Shown: piece after piece, positions 17,901-24,940 of the stretch | Layout: each line of letters begins with the position of its first letter | Numbering within the stretch: the first letter of the stretch is position 1 | Notes under the pieces: generated by a model | The model's database searches: none | The model's input: only the letters and a program-made list of their open reading frames with translations | Told to the model about the DNA's origin: nothing | Program-made: the position numbers and the translations under genes | NCBI GenBank assembly: GCA_020723385.1 | Contig: DYIZ01000052.1 | Coordinates: forward strand, 1 to 37,289 | Direction of reading: 5' to 3' | DNA from: Candidatus Aquidulcis sp. | Lineage (GTDB): Bacteria; Chloroflexota; Anaerolineae; Anaerolineales; UBA4823 | DNA length: 37,289 nt

Positions 17901-19012
17901 GCGTAGCTTCCGTAAGCTCCTGTCCGAGCCTGGCCGCGGGCAATGCCAACCTGGGCGATAATCCCCTCAGGTTGATCGAGCTTCAGCAGCTCCGAGGCAG
18001 CGCGCACCGCCCGAAGGGTATCATCATCGTGAGCCAGCGGCGCGCCAAAAGCGGCGTACAGAAAGCTGCCCTTGTCGCCAATTGTCAACTGGATCAGGCT
18101 GCCGGCGTAAAGGTGAACAATTTGCTGCACCTGTTTGATGTAAGCGTCGAGCTTCAGGCCGGCATTTTCATCGCCTTCGTAGTCAATTCCAGAAAAGTGC
18201 AGAAAGAGCGACACTGCCGGGCGCAACTCGGGTTGGGCAGTATCTCCTCCGCTCAGTTTTTCATAGAGCAGTGGCAGCAGCCAGGAGCGGGTTTCCACGT
18301 TACTCGATGTTTCTGGCGGCATCGGGGGCCAGGGGCAGCGTTCAACCGGGAGGGATAACGTTCCTAAAACGGCATACTCAAGGCCGCTTTCCGGATGGAG
18401 ACGGCGCTCGAGAATGGTGATGGATTCTCCTAAAAGGGCTGTGCAACTCGGGGACAGGACAATCTCGCTTTTGTGCGCGACCCCCTCGGCTTCGGACATC
18501 TGGCGCAAAGTGTCGCCTGCCAGGGTGTCAATGACCTGGATTGCCGGGTCTCCAACCAGGAAACGGCGAGCCGGGCCGCTGGCGAGACCAATTTTGATCG
18601 CCAGCGCGGTTGGCGCGCCAGGAAGAATCGAGATATCGGCAAAGGCCGCCATTTCACGCTGCATCGCCAAGGCACAAGCCGCAGCGCGTAAAACAGACCT
18701 GACAGGTTTCTGAAGACCTGTCAGGTCTGTTTCATCGAACCAGCAAGTGATCGCGTCGCCTACAAAGCCGATCACACTGCCGTGAAAACTGTGTACCTGG
18801 TCAATCAGAGCAAGATACACCTGATCGAGCAGGCGGGCCAGTTCTTCGGCGGCGCGCTGTGCGCCAAAGCGCGCCATCAACCCTTCAGCCAGCGGGGTGA
18901 AACCAGAGATGTCCGCGAACAAGGCGCTCCCCTGGCAGGATTCGGGCAGGTTCATGCCCTGCGCCAGGGCGTGCAAGCGGTCAATTGGAAGATAAGCAAG
19001 CAGCGGCTTCAT
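14972..19012 (-). CDS. adenylyl/guanylyl cyclase with STAND ATPase and TPR domains (soluble adenylyl cyclase-like)
   Basis: Domain order over 1346 residues matches the ADCY10/sAC architecture. A class III cyclase domain comes first: LFADISGFTPL puts metal-binding Asp34 in place, and VGDAITCWF carries Asp86. A second cyclase-like domain (about 262-400) has FLHFSGID where Asp is expected, so it looks degenerate. Then a STAND/AAA ATPase with Walker A GEAGIGKS (477-484), and TPR repeats from about residue 900 to 1255. The product should be cytosolic and make cAMP or cGMP in response to a ligand. It starts 13 bp after the stop of the GAF-histidine kinase gene, probably co-transcribed. A 42-bp palindromic element encoding residues 95-108 sits in frame inside the first cyclase domain. 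Substrate choice was not determined. Confidence 0.92.
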   Translation of the reverse strand: MKPLLAYLPIDRLHALAQGMNLPESCQGSALFADISGFTPLAEGLMARFGAQRAAEELARLLDQVYLALIDQVHSFHGSVIGFVGDAITCWFDETDLTGLQKPVRSVLRAAACALAMQREMAAFADISILPGAPTALAIKIGLASGPARRFLVGDPAIQVIDTLAGDTLRQMSEAEGVAHKSEIVLSPSCTALLGESITILERRLHPESGLEYAVLGTLSLPVERCPWPPMPPETSSNVETRSWLLPLLYEKLSGGDTAQPELRPAVSLFLHFSGIDYEGDENAGLKLDAYIKQVQQIVHLYAGSLIQLTIGDKGSFLYAAFGAPLAHDDDTLRAVRAASELLKLDQPEGIIAQVGIARGQARTGAYGSYARCSYGVIGDDAVLACRLMAAAPAGEMRCAFSVYRELQSKLAFESLPPVRVKGRSELIRVYRPIDTDQLPVAHDQPEMVGRRDEIAELERLLDAVQGGAANVLVIEGEAGIGKSRLVDELVRLMRAHGLARLLGAGQSIEQQTPYRAWRDVFYAFFGLENILDAADRRERVQSLAAQLAPDHSHLFPLLDDMLHLGLPDNDITRMLEPRMRQQSLAVLLTDLLRAWASAQPLVIVLEDAHWLDDLSWLLAEQIARALRVYGLPLLLVIVNRPLEEESPGFSSLTRLTANDNCNTLRLGALHPGEIATLAANRLEVEPGQLPKPFLDLVQARSGGNPFFAEELVFALRDQGILQVSAADGVPRVQIIGDLNRASQSLPDTLHGLILSRIDRLSPPLQITLKVASVIGRIFALTPLHYTLSQYAPALPSGVRAQMQTLSEADFTFVETVEPDLAYAFKHIITQEAAYQTLLFAQRRELHTIVASWYEAQPDQAAYFPLLVHHYRQAEATEKECHFAGLAGEQAARQYANESAVRYFSRALELTPEANLEEQYRLSLGREAVYEVTGERDNQAADLRQLADLSDRMADIKKQAAVSLRLAIYERLLDNPEAALEAARRAVSLAEQANDLDTRIGGLNEWGRILAKQCQYHAAQAQLEQSLRLARAEKRPRQEAQNLYDLGGIAYQQADYAAARGYYDQAQTLYQAIDDQPGQMKCLLMFGLLHYTSGEYIAAQGKYELALAISQTIGWRYSEANILTNLGNNWFDLGNYLEARRYHEQSLSISREIGYRENEAINLDTLGLIHSFQQDYATAVSYGRQALALQWTIDDPYSQGYTWNHLGVAYSGANDFIQAAEAFTAALKLRRELGQPDLAMDDLAGLARVALGGGDLPKAREHAEIILTWLAEHDADGIEFPVWVFLTVYRVLTDGSETAQMERARQVLADGYALMMVRANAIRDEPLRQQFLENVPFNCELRAAHN
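18691..18732. repeat. 42-bp palindromic element inside the cyclase gene
   Basis: AAACAGACCTGACAGGT (18691-18707) and its perfect reverse complement (18716-18732) flank an 8-base loop. The element is exactly 42 bp, that is 14 codons, and keeps the reading frame. It encodes TDLTGLQKPVRSVL, residues 95-108, between WFDE and RAAACALAMQ, where cyclase domains of this type normally run on with few residues. It looks like an inserted mobile palindrome tolerated in a surface loop. Confidence 0.85.
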
Positions 19013-19025
19013 TGCCAGGGGAAAG

Positions 19026-20399
19026 TCAGCACGCTGGGTCTGCTCCGGGCAGAGTGAAGAAAAAGGTATTGCCCTGCCCTGGTGTGCTTTCGACGCCTAC
19101 ACGTCCCCCCAGCTTTTCGACAATCCTTTTGACGATAGACAATCCCAATCCATGCCCGGGGGTCTGCATATTGCCGAGCCGTTCGAATTCGGTGAACAGG
19201 CGCGATTGGGCTTCGGCAGACAACTCGTTGGCATTGTCATGCACCCAAAAACGCACCTCGCACGCTCCGGTCTCGGGGTTGGTAACCGATTGAGCACCCA
19301 ATTCGACAAGCGGCGGTTTCCCGCCATATTTGATGGCGTTACTGGCGTAATTTGCCCACACTTCCTCGACCCAGGGTGCATACCCCCATGCCGTCGGATA
19401 CGATTTTGGCTTGATTATTTGGGCATGCGAACGCTCGATAGCTTGCTTGAGGCGATTTTCCACTTCGGAAACAATCCCCGTCATATCCAACGTAGAGAAG
19501 GCAATCTCCTGCTGGCGGATACGGGCCAGCAGCAGCAATTCTTCGACGATCTTGTTGATTTTCAGACTCGAGGCGGTGACGTATCCACACCATTCGATGA
19601 GTGAGTCCTTCCCCATCCCTTCCACTTCTCGGGCCATGAGATCGCCGAATCCCAGGATCGTCCCCAAAGGCCCTTTGATATCGTGCGCGACCATGTGCGA
19701 AAAAGCCCTGAGATCGCCGATCAGGCGCTCGCGTTCGGCAATTTCCTGCTGCAATTGCATGTTCAATCGCTCGGCTTCGGTAAGAGCTTCCTTCAAATTG
19801 GCGGTGCGCTCTTCGACCAGATCGGCCAAATGGTCACGGTGGTGGCGTAATTCTTCTTCGATGCGGATGCGTTCTGCCAATTCTTGTTGGGCTGCCTGGT
19901 AGAGACGCACATTCTCGATGGCTACCGTCGCCTGTGAAGCCAGGAGCATCAAAATCTCGACATCCGCCTGGCTATATGAGCTGTCGCCGCGCTTGTTTTC
20001 AGCCTCGATCACACCGATCTTATGCTCTTTGAATTGCAGCGGCGCTGCCAGCAGCGAGCGAGCCGTGAAATTGATAGTCTCTTCAACCCTAACGTAGTAG
20101 CGAGGGTCTTCCCTGGGGTCGGTGACGATCACGGGTTTCCCGCTGGTGAAGGAAGCCCCGGCGATAGATCCTTGAATTGGAACAGGGATATCCAGCAACC
20201 GGTCTTCAAACAAGGTGACGGCAATGAAATGCAGTTTTTCGTCGGATTCGTTGTAAAGCAAGATGCCCGCTGATTCACTGTTCGTCAACTCAGCCGCCGC
20301 AGCGACAATTCGATGGAGCAATTCGTCCAGTGAAGCGCCAGTGGTCAGTTGCCGACCGATGTTGAAAATGATATCCATCTCGTATTGGTTTGTCTGCAT
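19026..20399 (-). CDS. GAF-domain sensor histidine kinase
   Basis: This cytosolic kinase has an N-terminal GAF domain (about residues 5-165), a coiled coil (about 165-230) with LVEERTANLKEA, a HisKA dimerisation domain and an HATPase domain. The phospho-acceptor is in FSHMVAHDIKGPLG (H-box), the N-box is VWANYASNAIKYGG and the G-box is GHGLGLSIVKRIVE. The D-box position reads VHDNANEL, not the usual DNGxG, so nucleotide binding may be unusual. No response regulator gene is adjacent; the cyclase gene follows at once and may be its functional partner. The ATG at 20399 is preferred over a TTG two codons upstream. There is no ribosome-binding site close by, and a TATAAT lies just upstream. Confidence 0.92.
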   Translation of the reverse strand: MQTNQYEMDIIFNIGRQLTTGASLDELLHRIVAAAAELTNSESAGILLYNESDEKLHFIAVTLFEDRLLDIPVPIQGSIAGASFTSGKPVIVTDPREDPRYYVRVEETINFTARSLLAAPLQFKEHKIGVIEAENKRGDSSYSQADVEILMLLASQATVAIENVRLYQAAQQELAERIRIEEELRHHRDHLADLVEERTANLKEALTEAERLNMQLQQEIAERERLIGDLRAFSHMVAHDIKGPLGTILGFGDLMAREVEGMGKDSLIEWCGYVTASSLKINKIVEELLLLARIRQQEIAFSTLDMTGIVSEVENRLKQAIERSHAQIIKPKSYPTAWGYAPWVEEVWANYASNAIKYGGKPPLVELGAQSVTNPETGACEVRFWVHDNANELSAEAQSRLFTEFERLGNMQTPGHGLGLSIVKRIVEKLGGRVGVESTPGQGNTFFFTLPGADPAC

Positions 20400-20405
20400 G
20401 ATCAA

Positions 20406-20411
20406 ATTATA
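20406..20411 (-). promoter_or_regulatory. possible -10 box giving a leaderless histidine kinase mRNA
   Basis: On the minus strand a perfect TATAAT ends six bases before the ATG at 20399, in the gap of 21 bp after the amidase stop. Transcription would start at or next to the start codon. No good -35 box was found 16-18 bp upstream. Confidence 0.35.
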
Positions 20412-20420
20412 CCCAACAAC

Positions 20421-22097
20421 TCACTTCAGGAGGTCGAAATATACGGGCGGCAAACGGCGGGTGAGGCGCAACTCGGCGTTGTAAGCCACCCGCAGCAGGA
20501 GATGCTCCTCCCAATGGCGTCCCATGGCCTGCATCCCGATCGGCATCCCCTCGGCAGTATATCCCACCGGGAAGCTGATCGCTGGCAGCCCGGTGAGATT
20601 GCCGGGATAGACATACCGCATCATCTCGGTTTCGACGCTCAAATCCGACCAGCCATTGCTCAGCGCCTGCGGCGGAACTTTCTGGGCAGCCAGCGCGGTG
20701 GCAGGGGTGAGCAAAACATCCACATCCCGATAAACTTTGGCGAAGATTTGCATGGCCCGCGTGCGCATACGCTGCGCCTGGATATAATCACGAGAACTCA
20801 TCACGCGGCCCAAAACCAAGTTGAGCCGGGTACTGGCGGCGAAATCGCCGCGGTGCTCGGGATAATTTTCCATGCAGGCCGCCATCTCGCTCAAAATGGC
20901 GACGACATGGGCAATACGCATGGCATCTAACTCGGGGATGGTCACGGCGATTAGCGTCGCGCCAGCTTTCTCGAATTCGGCTACCATCTTTTGGTTGGCC
21001 TCGACCACTTCGCGGTCGGCGTGATCGAACCAATCCCGGTAGAGGCCGATGCGCACGCCCTTCAGATCGGGGGTGTTCCACCCCTCGATGGTAACCGGCG
21101 GCTGCTGGAGGGTCAGCGGCTCGGCGGGATCTGGCCCGGCGACGATCTGGTAGACCAGGGCCACATCTTCCACCGAAGCGCCCAATGGTCCCAGGTGTGC
21201 CACACTCCAACAAAGCGGCGCAGCGCCACGCTCGCTGACGCGGGCAAAAGTCGGTTTCAGCCCAACCACCCCGCACAGGCTGGCCGGGACACGGATCGAG
21301 CCGCCGCCGTCCGCACCGATAGCGACCGGGACGATCCCGGCAGCCACGGCAGCCCCAGAGCCGCTGGAGCTGCCCCCGGGGTCGCGGTTCAGATCGTAGG
21401 GATTGGCGACTCTCCCGTGGTGCACGTTCGACCCATTAGGATTGATGCCGATCTCGTGCATGTTGGTCTTCCCAACCAGCAAGGCCCCCGCGGCCCGCAG
21501 GCGAGCAGCGACCAGCGAATCTGTCTTCGCCGGATGATCCCCCAGGAATTTGGTGCCCACCGTGGTGGGGTAAGGCGTCTGATCCACCTCGTCTTTGATC
21601 GCCACTGGCACCCCTTCCAAGATACTGCGCGGCTGGTTATTGCGTAACCGTTCGGTCGAAACTTCGGCCTGCTTGAGAATGTCCTCGCGCTGGCTGGCGA
21701 CGAAAGCGCGCATGGGCGGTGCGGTCCGGTCGCTGGCAGCGATGGCTTCGATGACGCGTTCCGCAACCTGGAGCGGCGTCATTTTGCCCTGGCGATAGAC
21801 GTCAACATAATCGCGCGAGATGCTGAATGGCATGGTCTCACGGGGCGCACGGCCACCCGAGGTGCTTTGCGGCATATCCAGCGGGCCAGCGGCGTGTTCC
21901 TGTGGAATAGACATAGGGAAGAATGTGGGTTCTTCGTCGAACTGCAACTTGCGCAGCTTGGGGATGCCGCCATTTTCGAGCAGGCTGCCGATCACCAGCG
22001 GGCGGGTGAGCGAATTGCCGGTGATTGCGGCAAAGGCGGATAACATGCCGCCGTAGAGCTTAGGCAGGTTCAGGGATTTCAGATCGTAGGGGGTCAT
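20421..22097 (-). CDS. amidase signature family hydrolase
   Basis: The 558-residue protein carries the Ser-cisSer-Lys machinery of the amidase signature family. Lys168 lies in GVPVAIKDEVDQ, the cis-Ser region is GGSSSGSGAAVAAG (241-254), and nucleophile Ser267 is in GADGGGSIRVPASLCG. These enzymes hydrolyse amides or transfer ammonia (GatA). No gatB or gatC neighbour is visible, and the sequence has an N-terminal extension of about 95 residues, so a stand-alone amidase is more likely than GatA. There is no signal peptide. AAAGGAGAC just upstream supports ATG at 22097. It is followed by the histidine kinase gene after 21 bp. The substrate cannot be read from the sequence. Confidence 0.93.
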   Translation of the reverse strand: MTPYDLKSLNLPKLYGGMLSAFAAITGNSLTRPLVIGSLLENGGIPKLRKLQFDEEPTFFPMSIPQEHAAGPLDMPQSTSGGRAPRETMPFSISRDYVDVYRQGKMTPLQVAERVIEAIAASDRTAPPMRAFVASQREDILKQAEVSTERLRNNQPRSILEGVPVAIKDEVDQTPYPTTVGTKFLGDHPAKTDSLVAARLRAAGALLVGKTNMHEIGINPNGSNVHHGRVANPYDLNRDPGGSSSGSGAAVAAGIVPVAIGADGGGSIRVPASLCGVVGLKPTFARVSERGAAPLCWSVAHLGPLGASVEDVALVYQIVAGPDPAEPLTLQQPPVTIEGWNTPDLKGVRIGLYRDWFDHADREVVEANQKMVAEFEKAGATLIAVTIPELDAMRIAHVVAILSEMAACMENYPEHRGDFAASTRLNLVLGRVMSSRDYIQAQRMRTRAMQIFAKVYRDVDVLLTPATALAAQKVPPQALSNGWSDLSVETEMMRYVYPGNLTGLPAISFPVGYTAEGMPIGMQAMGRHWEEHLLLRVAYNAELRLTRRLPPVYFDLLK

Positions 22098-22177
22098 GGG
22101 GGTCTCCTTTTTTTACTTTTCTACCGCAGAGAGCGCTGAGATAAGTAGTAAAAACTGTACCGCTTACACTACACTGA

Positions 22178-22792
22178 TCACTTCAACTGAAGCACTACCA
22201 GAAATACAATGCAAATGAAAAGCAAACCGTAAACAGACCCAAGAATTAAGCTCTTGGGGGGCACCCAACTGATTTCGCGGGAAACGTTCTTCCCCCTTTG
22301 AATATGTTCGTCTAAGATCAGCCTGAATTGTTTCTCTTGATCCTGAGAGTTGAAAGCTTTTTTGGGGATAAATTGGGACATATTTTTATTGGTTGAATAA
22401 ACGAGGTAGAAATAGGAAGAAGATTCAAAATATTCTGAAAATGTGCCCCAATCCAGTTTTGATTCCGTGAATTTTGTTCGAAGAATAGTTCCTGTATCAT
22501 CTATTTCCCACTTAATTTCAGTAGTGAAGCGCTCGTTGCTCTCCACTTGCTTGACTAGCCTGAACGGGAAGATAACGCTAAGCACATAAATTGGAAAAAA
22601 CACCAGGGGAATAACCATAATGGGGTTGAAACGCGGCCATAATAAGATGAGAGTGACCAGGCCAGACAGAAAAAATAGACCTGTAATGACAATAACCAAT
22701 CTTGTAACAGTTTGTCGTAGGCTAACCGTTCGAAAAGTTCTAACGTAATCTTCCTTTGTAGGTATAAAACTAAAAGTTAATTTGTTGTCCAT
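22178..22792 (-). CDS. YcxB-like family membrane protein
   Basis: The 204-residue product has a short N-terminal cytosolic piece, two transmembrane helices (about residues 32-51 and 56-76), and a soluble part. The soluble part has features of the YcxB-like C-terminal domain: WEIDDTGTILRT, then LDWGTFSEYFESSSYFYLVY and FIPKKAFNSQDQEKQFRLIL. A third hydrophobic helix closes the protein (about 181-201). The family is widespread and uncharacterised. The gene is clearly more AT-rich than the amidase and Nudix genes beside it, which could mean separate ancestry. ATG at 22790-22792 is preceded by GGAGACGGG. Confidence 0.82.
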   Translation of the reverse strand: MDNKLTFSFIPTKEDYVRTFRTVSLRQTVTRLVIVITGLFFLSGLVTLILLWPRFNPIMVIPLVFFPIYVLSVIFPFRLVKQVESNERFTTEIKWEIDDTGTILRTKFTESKLDWGTFSEYFESSSYFYLVYSTNKNMSQFIPKKAFNSQDQEKQFRLILDEHIQRGKNVSREISWVPPKSLILGSVYGLLFICIVFLVVLQLK

Positions 22793-22905
22793 TCCCGTCT
22801 CCTCTAGGCTCCATGTTCACAAGGGAAAAACTCAACCGATTCTAAACCATCTAGCGCATTTGTGTAATCCATATCTGGCCATGCTGACGCACGCGCCAGG
22901 TATCT

Positions 22906-23346
22906 TCACAGCTTGTCATTTCCCGGAAGACTATTGATCAACTCCTCAGCAGCCTCCAGAATCGCGAGATCGCGCATCGCCCCTTCCTTGTAGGTGGTTT
23001 GGGCGATCAGCATTCTGGCCTCGGCGGGTGTTGCCCAGCGTAAGCTGGCGGTTTCCCAATCATGTTCGCCTTGCTCTCCAGCTACACGCATCAGGAAGAG
23101 GGTATTTCTCGATCCATCGGGCGCCGCTTGAAAGACGCCGGGGATTGGCGCGATGATTTCGACCGGATAACCGGTCTCTTCCTGAACTTCTCGCAAGGCG
23201 GCCTGTTCGGGCGTGTCGCCTGGCTTTGGGCGGCCCTTGGGCCAGGTCCAGACGTAGCCATCGAAATGGTTCGTGGGTTCACGTAATAGCACCTGCCCCA
23301 ACTCATTGACAATGACACCGCCATACGCGGAATTATCTTCTTCCAT
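22906..23346 (-). CDS. Nudix hydrolase (second of a tandem pair)
   Basis: This 146-residue protein has a Nudix box from Gly38 to Tyr60: KGRPKPGD, then TPEQAALREVQEETGY. The catalytic REVQEETG core is intact, while the first Glu of the consensus is Asp43. Nudix enzymes hydrolyse nucleoside diphosphates linked to another group. The MutT-like size and KGRPKPGD segment resemble Ap4A- or diphosphoinositol-type members, but the substrate is not determinable. It starts 11 bp after the other Nudix gene ends, so the two form an operon. Upstream, GGGGGAGAAAGT near 23350-23358 is the ribosome-binding region. Despite the pairing, sequence similarity between the two outside the box is low, so this is not a recent duplication. 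Confidence 0.92.
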   Translation of the reverse strand: MEEDNSAYGGVIVNELGQVLLREPTNHFDGYVWTWPKGRPKPGDTPEQAALREVQEETGYPVEIIAPIPGVFQAAPDGSRNTLFLMRVAGEQGEHDWETASLRWATPAEARMLIAQTTYKEGAMRDLAILEAAEELINSLPGNDKL

Positions 23347-23357
23347 ACTTTCTCCCC

Positions 23358-23834
23358 CTATTTGAGAATGAACGTCCCATCGTAATTCCGCAAATCGGCC
23401 AATACTTCTTGATAATGACTGGCAATCCCTTCCGGCGGCTCACCAATGTCGAAGAAACGCGCCTGGGTAGTCTCATCGGTCTCGGATAGGAGCACCCCTG
23501 ACCACTCTTCGACCAGAAATTGGATGCTGAGTTGGTAATAAGGGTCGCCATACGCTGTGATGCTGGAAGGGTAAGAATAGATTGCCATCGGGGTTGCCTT
23601 AAAGACATCCAGCCCGGTTTCTTCTTTGACTTCGCGTTTCATGCCTTCGAACAAAGTCTCATCCAATTCCAGCGCGCCGCTTGGCATGACCCATTTGCTG
23701 TTATCAGTGCGGCGTACAAACAGAATGCGGCCCTCGGGATCCCGGATAACGGCGCGTGTAGCAACAACGATGAGCTTCTCCTTGCCGATAAGTTTACGGA
23801 TACGGCCCACGTAACTTTCTTCGTAGCTTGACAT
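23358..23834 (-). CDS. Nudix hydrolase (first of a tandem pair)
   Basis: This 158-residue protein contains a full Nudix box at residues 53-75: GALELDETLFEGMK followed by REVKEETGL. The core ATRAVIRDPEGRILFVRRTD and WVMPSGALE are typical of MutT/ADP-ribose-type enzymes. It is probably cytosolic and acts on a nucleotide-derived diphosphate. GAGGAG lies nine bases before ATG at 23834. It is the promoter-proximal gene of a two-gene Nudix operon. A long hairpin at 23865-23923 separates it from the upstream reductase gene. Confidence 0.93.
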   Translation of the reverse strand: MSSYEESYVGRIRKLIGKEKLIVVATRAVIRDPEGRILFVRRTDNSKWVMPSGALELDETLFEGMKREVKEETGLDVFKATPMAIYSYPSSITAYGDPYYQLSIQFLVEEWSGVLLSETDETTQARFFDIGEPPEGIASHYQEVLADLRNYDGTFILK

Positions 23835-23864
23835 GAATAACTCCTCGTGATGAAATTACCTTTG

Positions 23865-23923
23865 TTGAACCATGCTGGTCAGCGGCGCGACTACCACATA
23901 GGGTAGTCGGGCGCATGGTTCAA
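23865..23923 (-). terminator. hairpin at the end of the RmlD-like gene
   Basis: TTGAACCATG (23865-23874) pairs with CATGGTTCAA (23914-23923), and CGACTACC (23888-23895) pairs with GGTAGTCG (23902-23909). The outer arm overlaps the stop codon of the reductase gene. The arms are asymmetric and no T-tract follows, so termination is only probable. Confidence 0.55.
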
Positions 23924-24795
23924 GGGAATATTGCTGATAGCTGCTCTTGCACATCCATCAGATGGGTCTTCAAAATACTCTGTGTATAGCTCGTATCCAG
24001 GGCGATATTCCACGCTCGTGAAGTATCTTTTGTAACCAACTGCTCATCAGCCTTTATCTCGCGGGCAACCATTCGAGCAAAATCATAATAACTGATTTGC
24101 TGGCTGCCCGCCAGGTGCAAAACGCCCCGGTATTCGAAGTCATCCCTGCTAATTTCGAGCAGTGCTGCTACCAAATTGTCAACCAACGTCGGCGAAATGT
24201 AACCATCACAAAGGCGGTTTTTTTCTACACCCGCTTGTAGCTGCTCGACCAAGCGCTGCAGCCGTGGATTGAGTTTCCCCTGGATGCCCCTGCCATTCAC
24301 GTCAGCCGTGCGAGCGACGATGGTTTCGGGCCAGGCATCCAAAGCAATTTGCTCACCTCTGGCGCGTGTCATTGCATAAGCGCGATACTGATCTTGCCGT
24401 TCTTCCGGATCGGGTGTATCGTCCTCGCCATACGGGCCAGATTTCCCGCTGAAGACAGCGTTGGTCGAAACGTAGATGAATTTGCATGGATTTGACCTGT
24501 CCAAAACCGCGAGTAATCGTCGGACGCCATTCTCGCTTACAGCTTTATGTAACTCTGCGCCGCTCCCAGGATGCGGCACGGCGCAGTAAATGATAGCGCG
24601 CGGCCGGGTCTCGGCTATGCAGGCTTCCAACACCTTTTCATCCTGGAGATTTACCTGAAAAGAGGCTGCTGGCAGTTGTATTCTATGGCTCGAATAAGTA
24701 TAAGCCACCTGGCGGCCAGCCCGAATTGCCGCTTCGGTCAGCCTGGCGCCGACGAAGCCGCTCCCGCCGATGATCAAAAGATCAATGTTTGTCAT
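23920..24795 (-). CDS. RmlD-like NAD(P)-dependent sugar reductase/epimerase
   Basis: This extended short-chain dehydrogenase of 291 residues has the Rossmann motif GGSGFVG (residues 10-16). A conserved FIYVSTNAVFSGKSGPYGED segment carries the catalytic Ser/Thr (residues 110-111). At the YxxxK position it reads YAMTR (Tyr140, Arg144), so the usual Lys is Arg. The family includes dTDP-4-dehydrorhamnose reductase and MAT2B-like regulatory proteins. No other rhamnose gene is present, so the true substrate is open. I chose ATG at 24795 because the Rossmann fold starts right after it; the longer frame to 24867 adds 24 residues of unrelated sequence. It is divergent from eutA, with 145 bp between the starts. 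Confidence 0.85.
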   Translation of the reverse strand: MTNIDLLIIGGSGFVGARLTEAAIRAGRQVAYTYSSHRIQLPAASFQVNLQDEKVLEACIAETRPRAIIYCAVPHPGSGAELHKAVSENGVRRLLAVLDRSNPCKFIYVSTNAVFSGKSGPYGEDDTPDPEERQDQYRAYAMTRARGEQIALDAWPETIVARTADVNGRGIQGKLNPRLQRLVEQLQAGVEKNRLCDGYISPTLVDNLVAALLEISRDDFEYRGVLHLAGSQQISYYDFARMVAREIKADEQLVTKDTSRAWNIALDTSYTQSILKTHLMDVQEQLSAIFP

Positions 24796-24875
24796 TGAAC
24801 ATTTCCGTATGCCATGATGATCGCCCGAAGAATGTCCTTGCTGGCTTGGCCGGCAGGTAGCTGACAAGATTCAGG

Positions 24876-24904
24876 TTGCATTATATTGCATCTTTGATGA
24901 TAAT
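24876..24904 (+). promoter_or_regulatory. possible promoter of the eut genes
   Basis: TTGCAT (24876-24881) lies 17 bp from GATAAT (24899-24904), with AAAGGA (24929-24934) and the eutA ATG (24941) downstream. The leader would be only about 30 bases, which leaves no room for a cobalamin riboswitch. Confidence 0.4.
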
Positions 24905-24940
24905 AAGCGCAGTAAACCCCCTCCTCGTAAAGGACTCCTC

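Noticed and set aside
17684-18358. 224-residue plus-strand frame opposite the cyclase gene
   Set aside because: Its composition is that of an antisense frame and it opposes conserved cyclase and ATPase motifs.
20349-20930. 193-residue plus-strand frame opposite the amidase
   Set aside because: It overlaps the catalytic gene fully and is His/Arg-rich without any motif.
22906-23834. A recent duplication producing the two Nudix genes
   Set aside because: Outside the Nudix box the two proteins share little, so they are probably distinct family members placed together.
23920-24867. The longer reading of the RmlD-like gene starting at 24867
   Set aside because: The 24 extra residues are Ser/His/Cys-rich and precede a canonical Rossmann N-terminus; ATG at 24795 is the better start.
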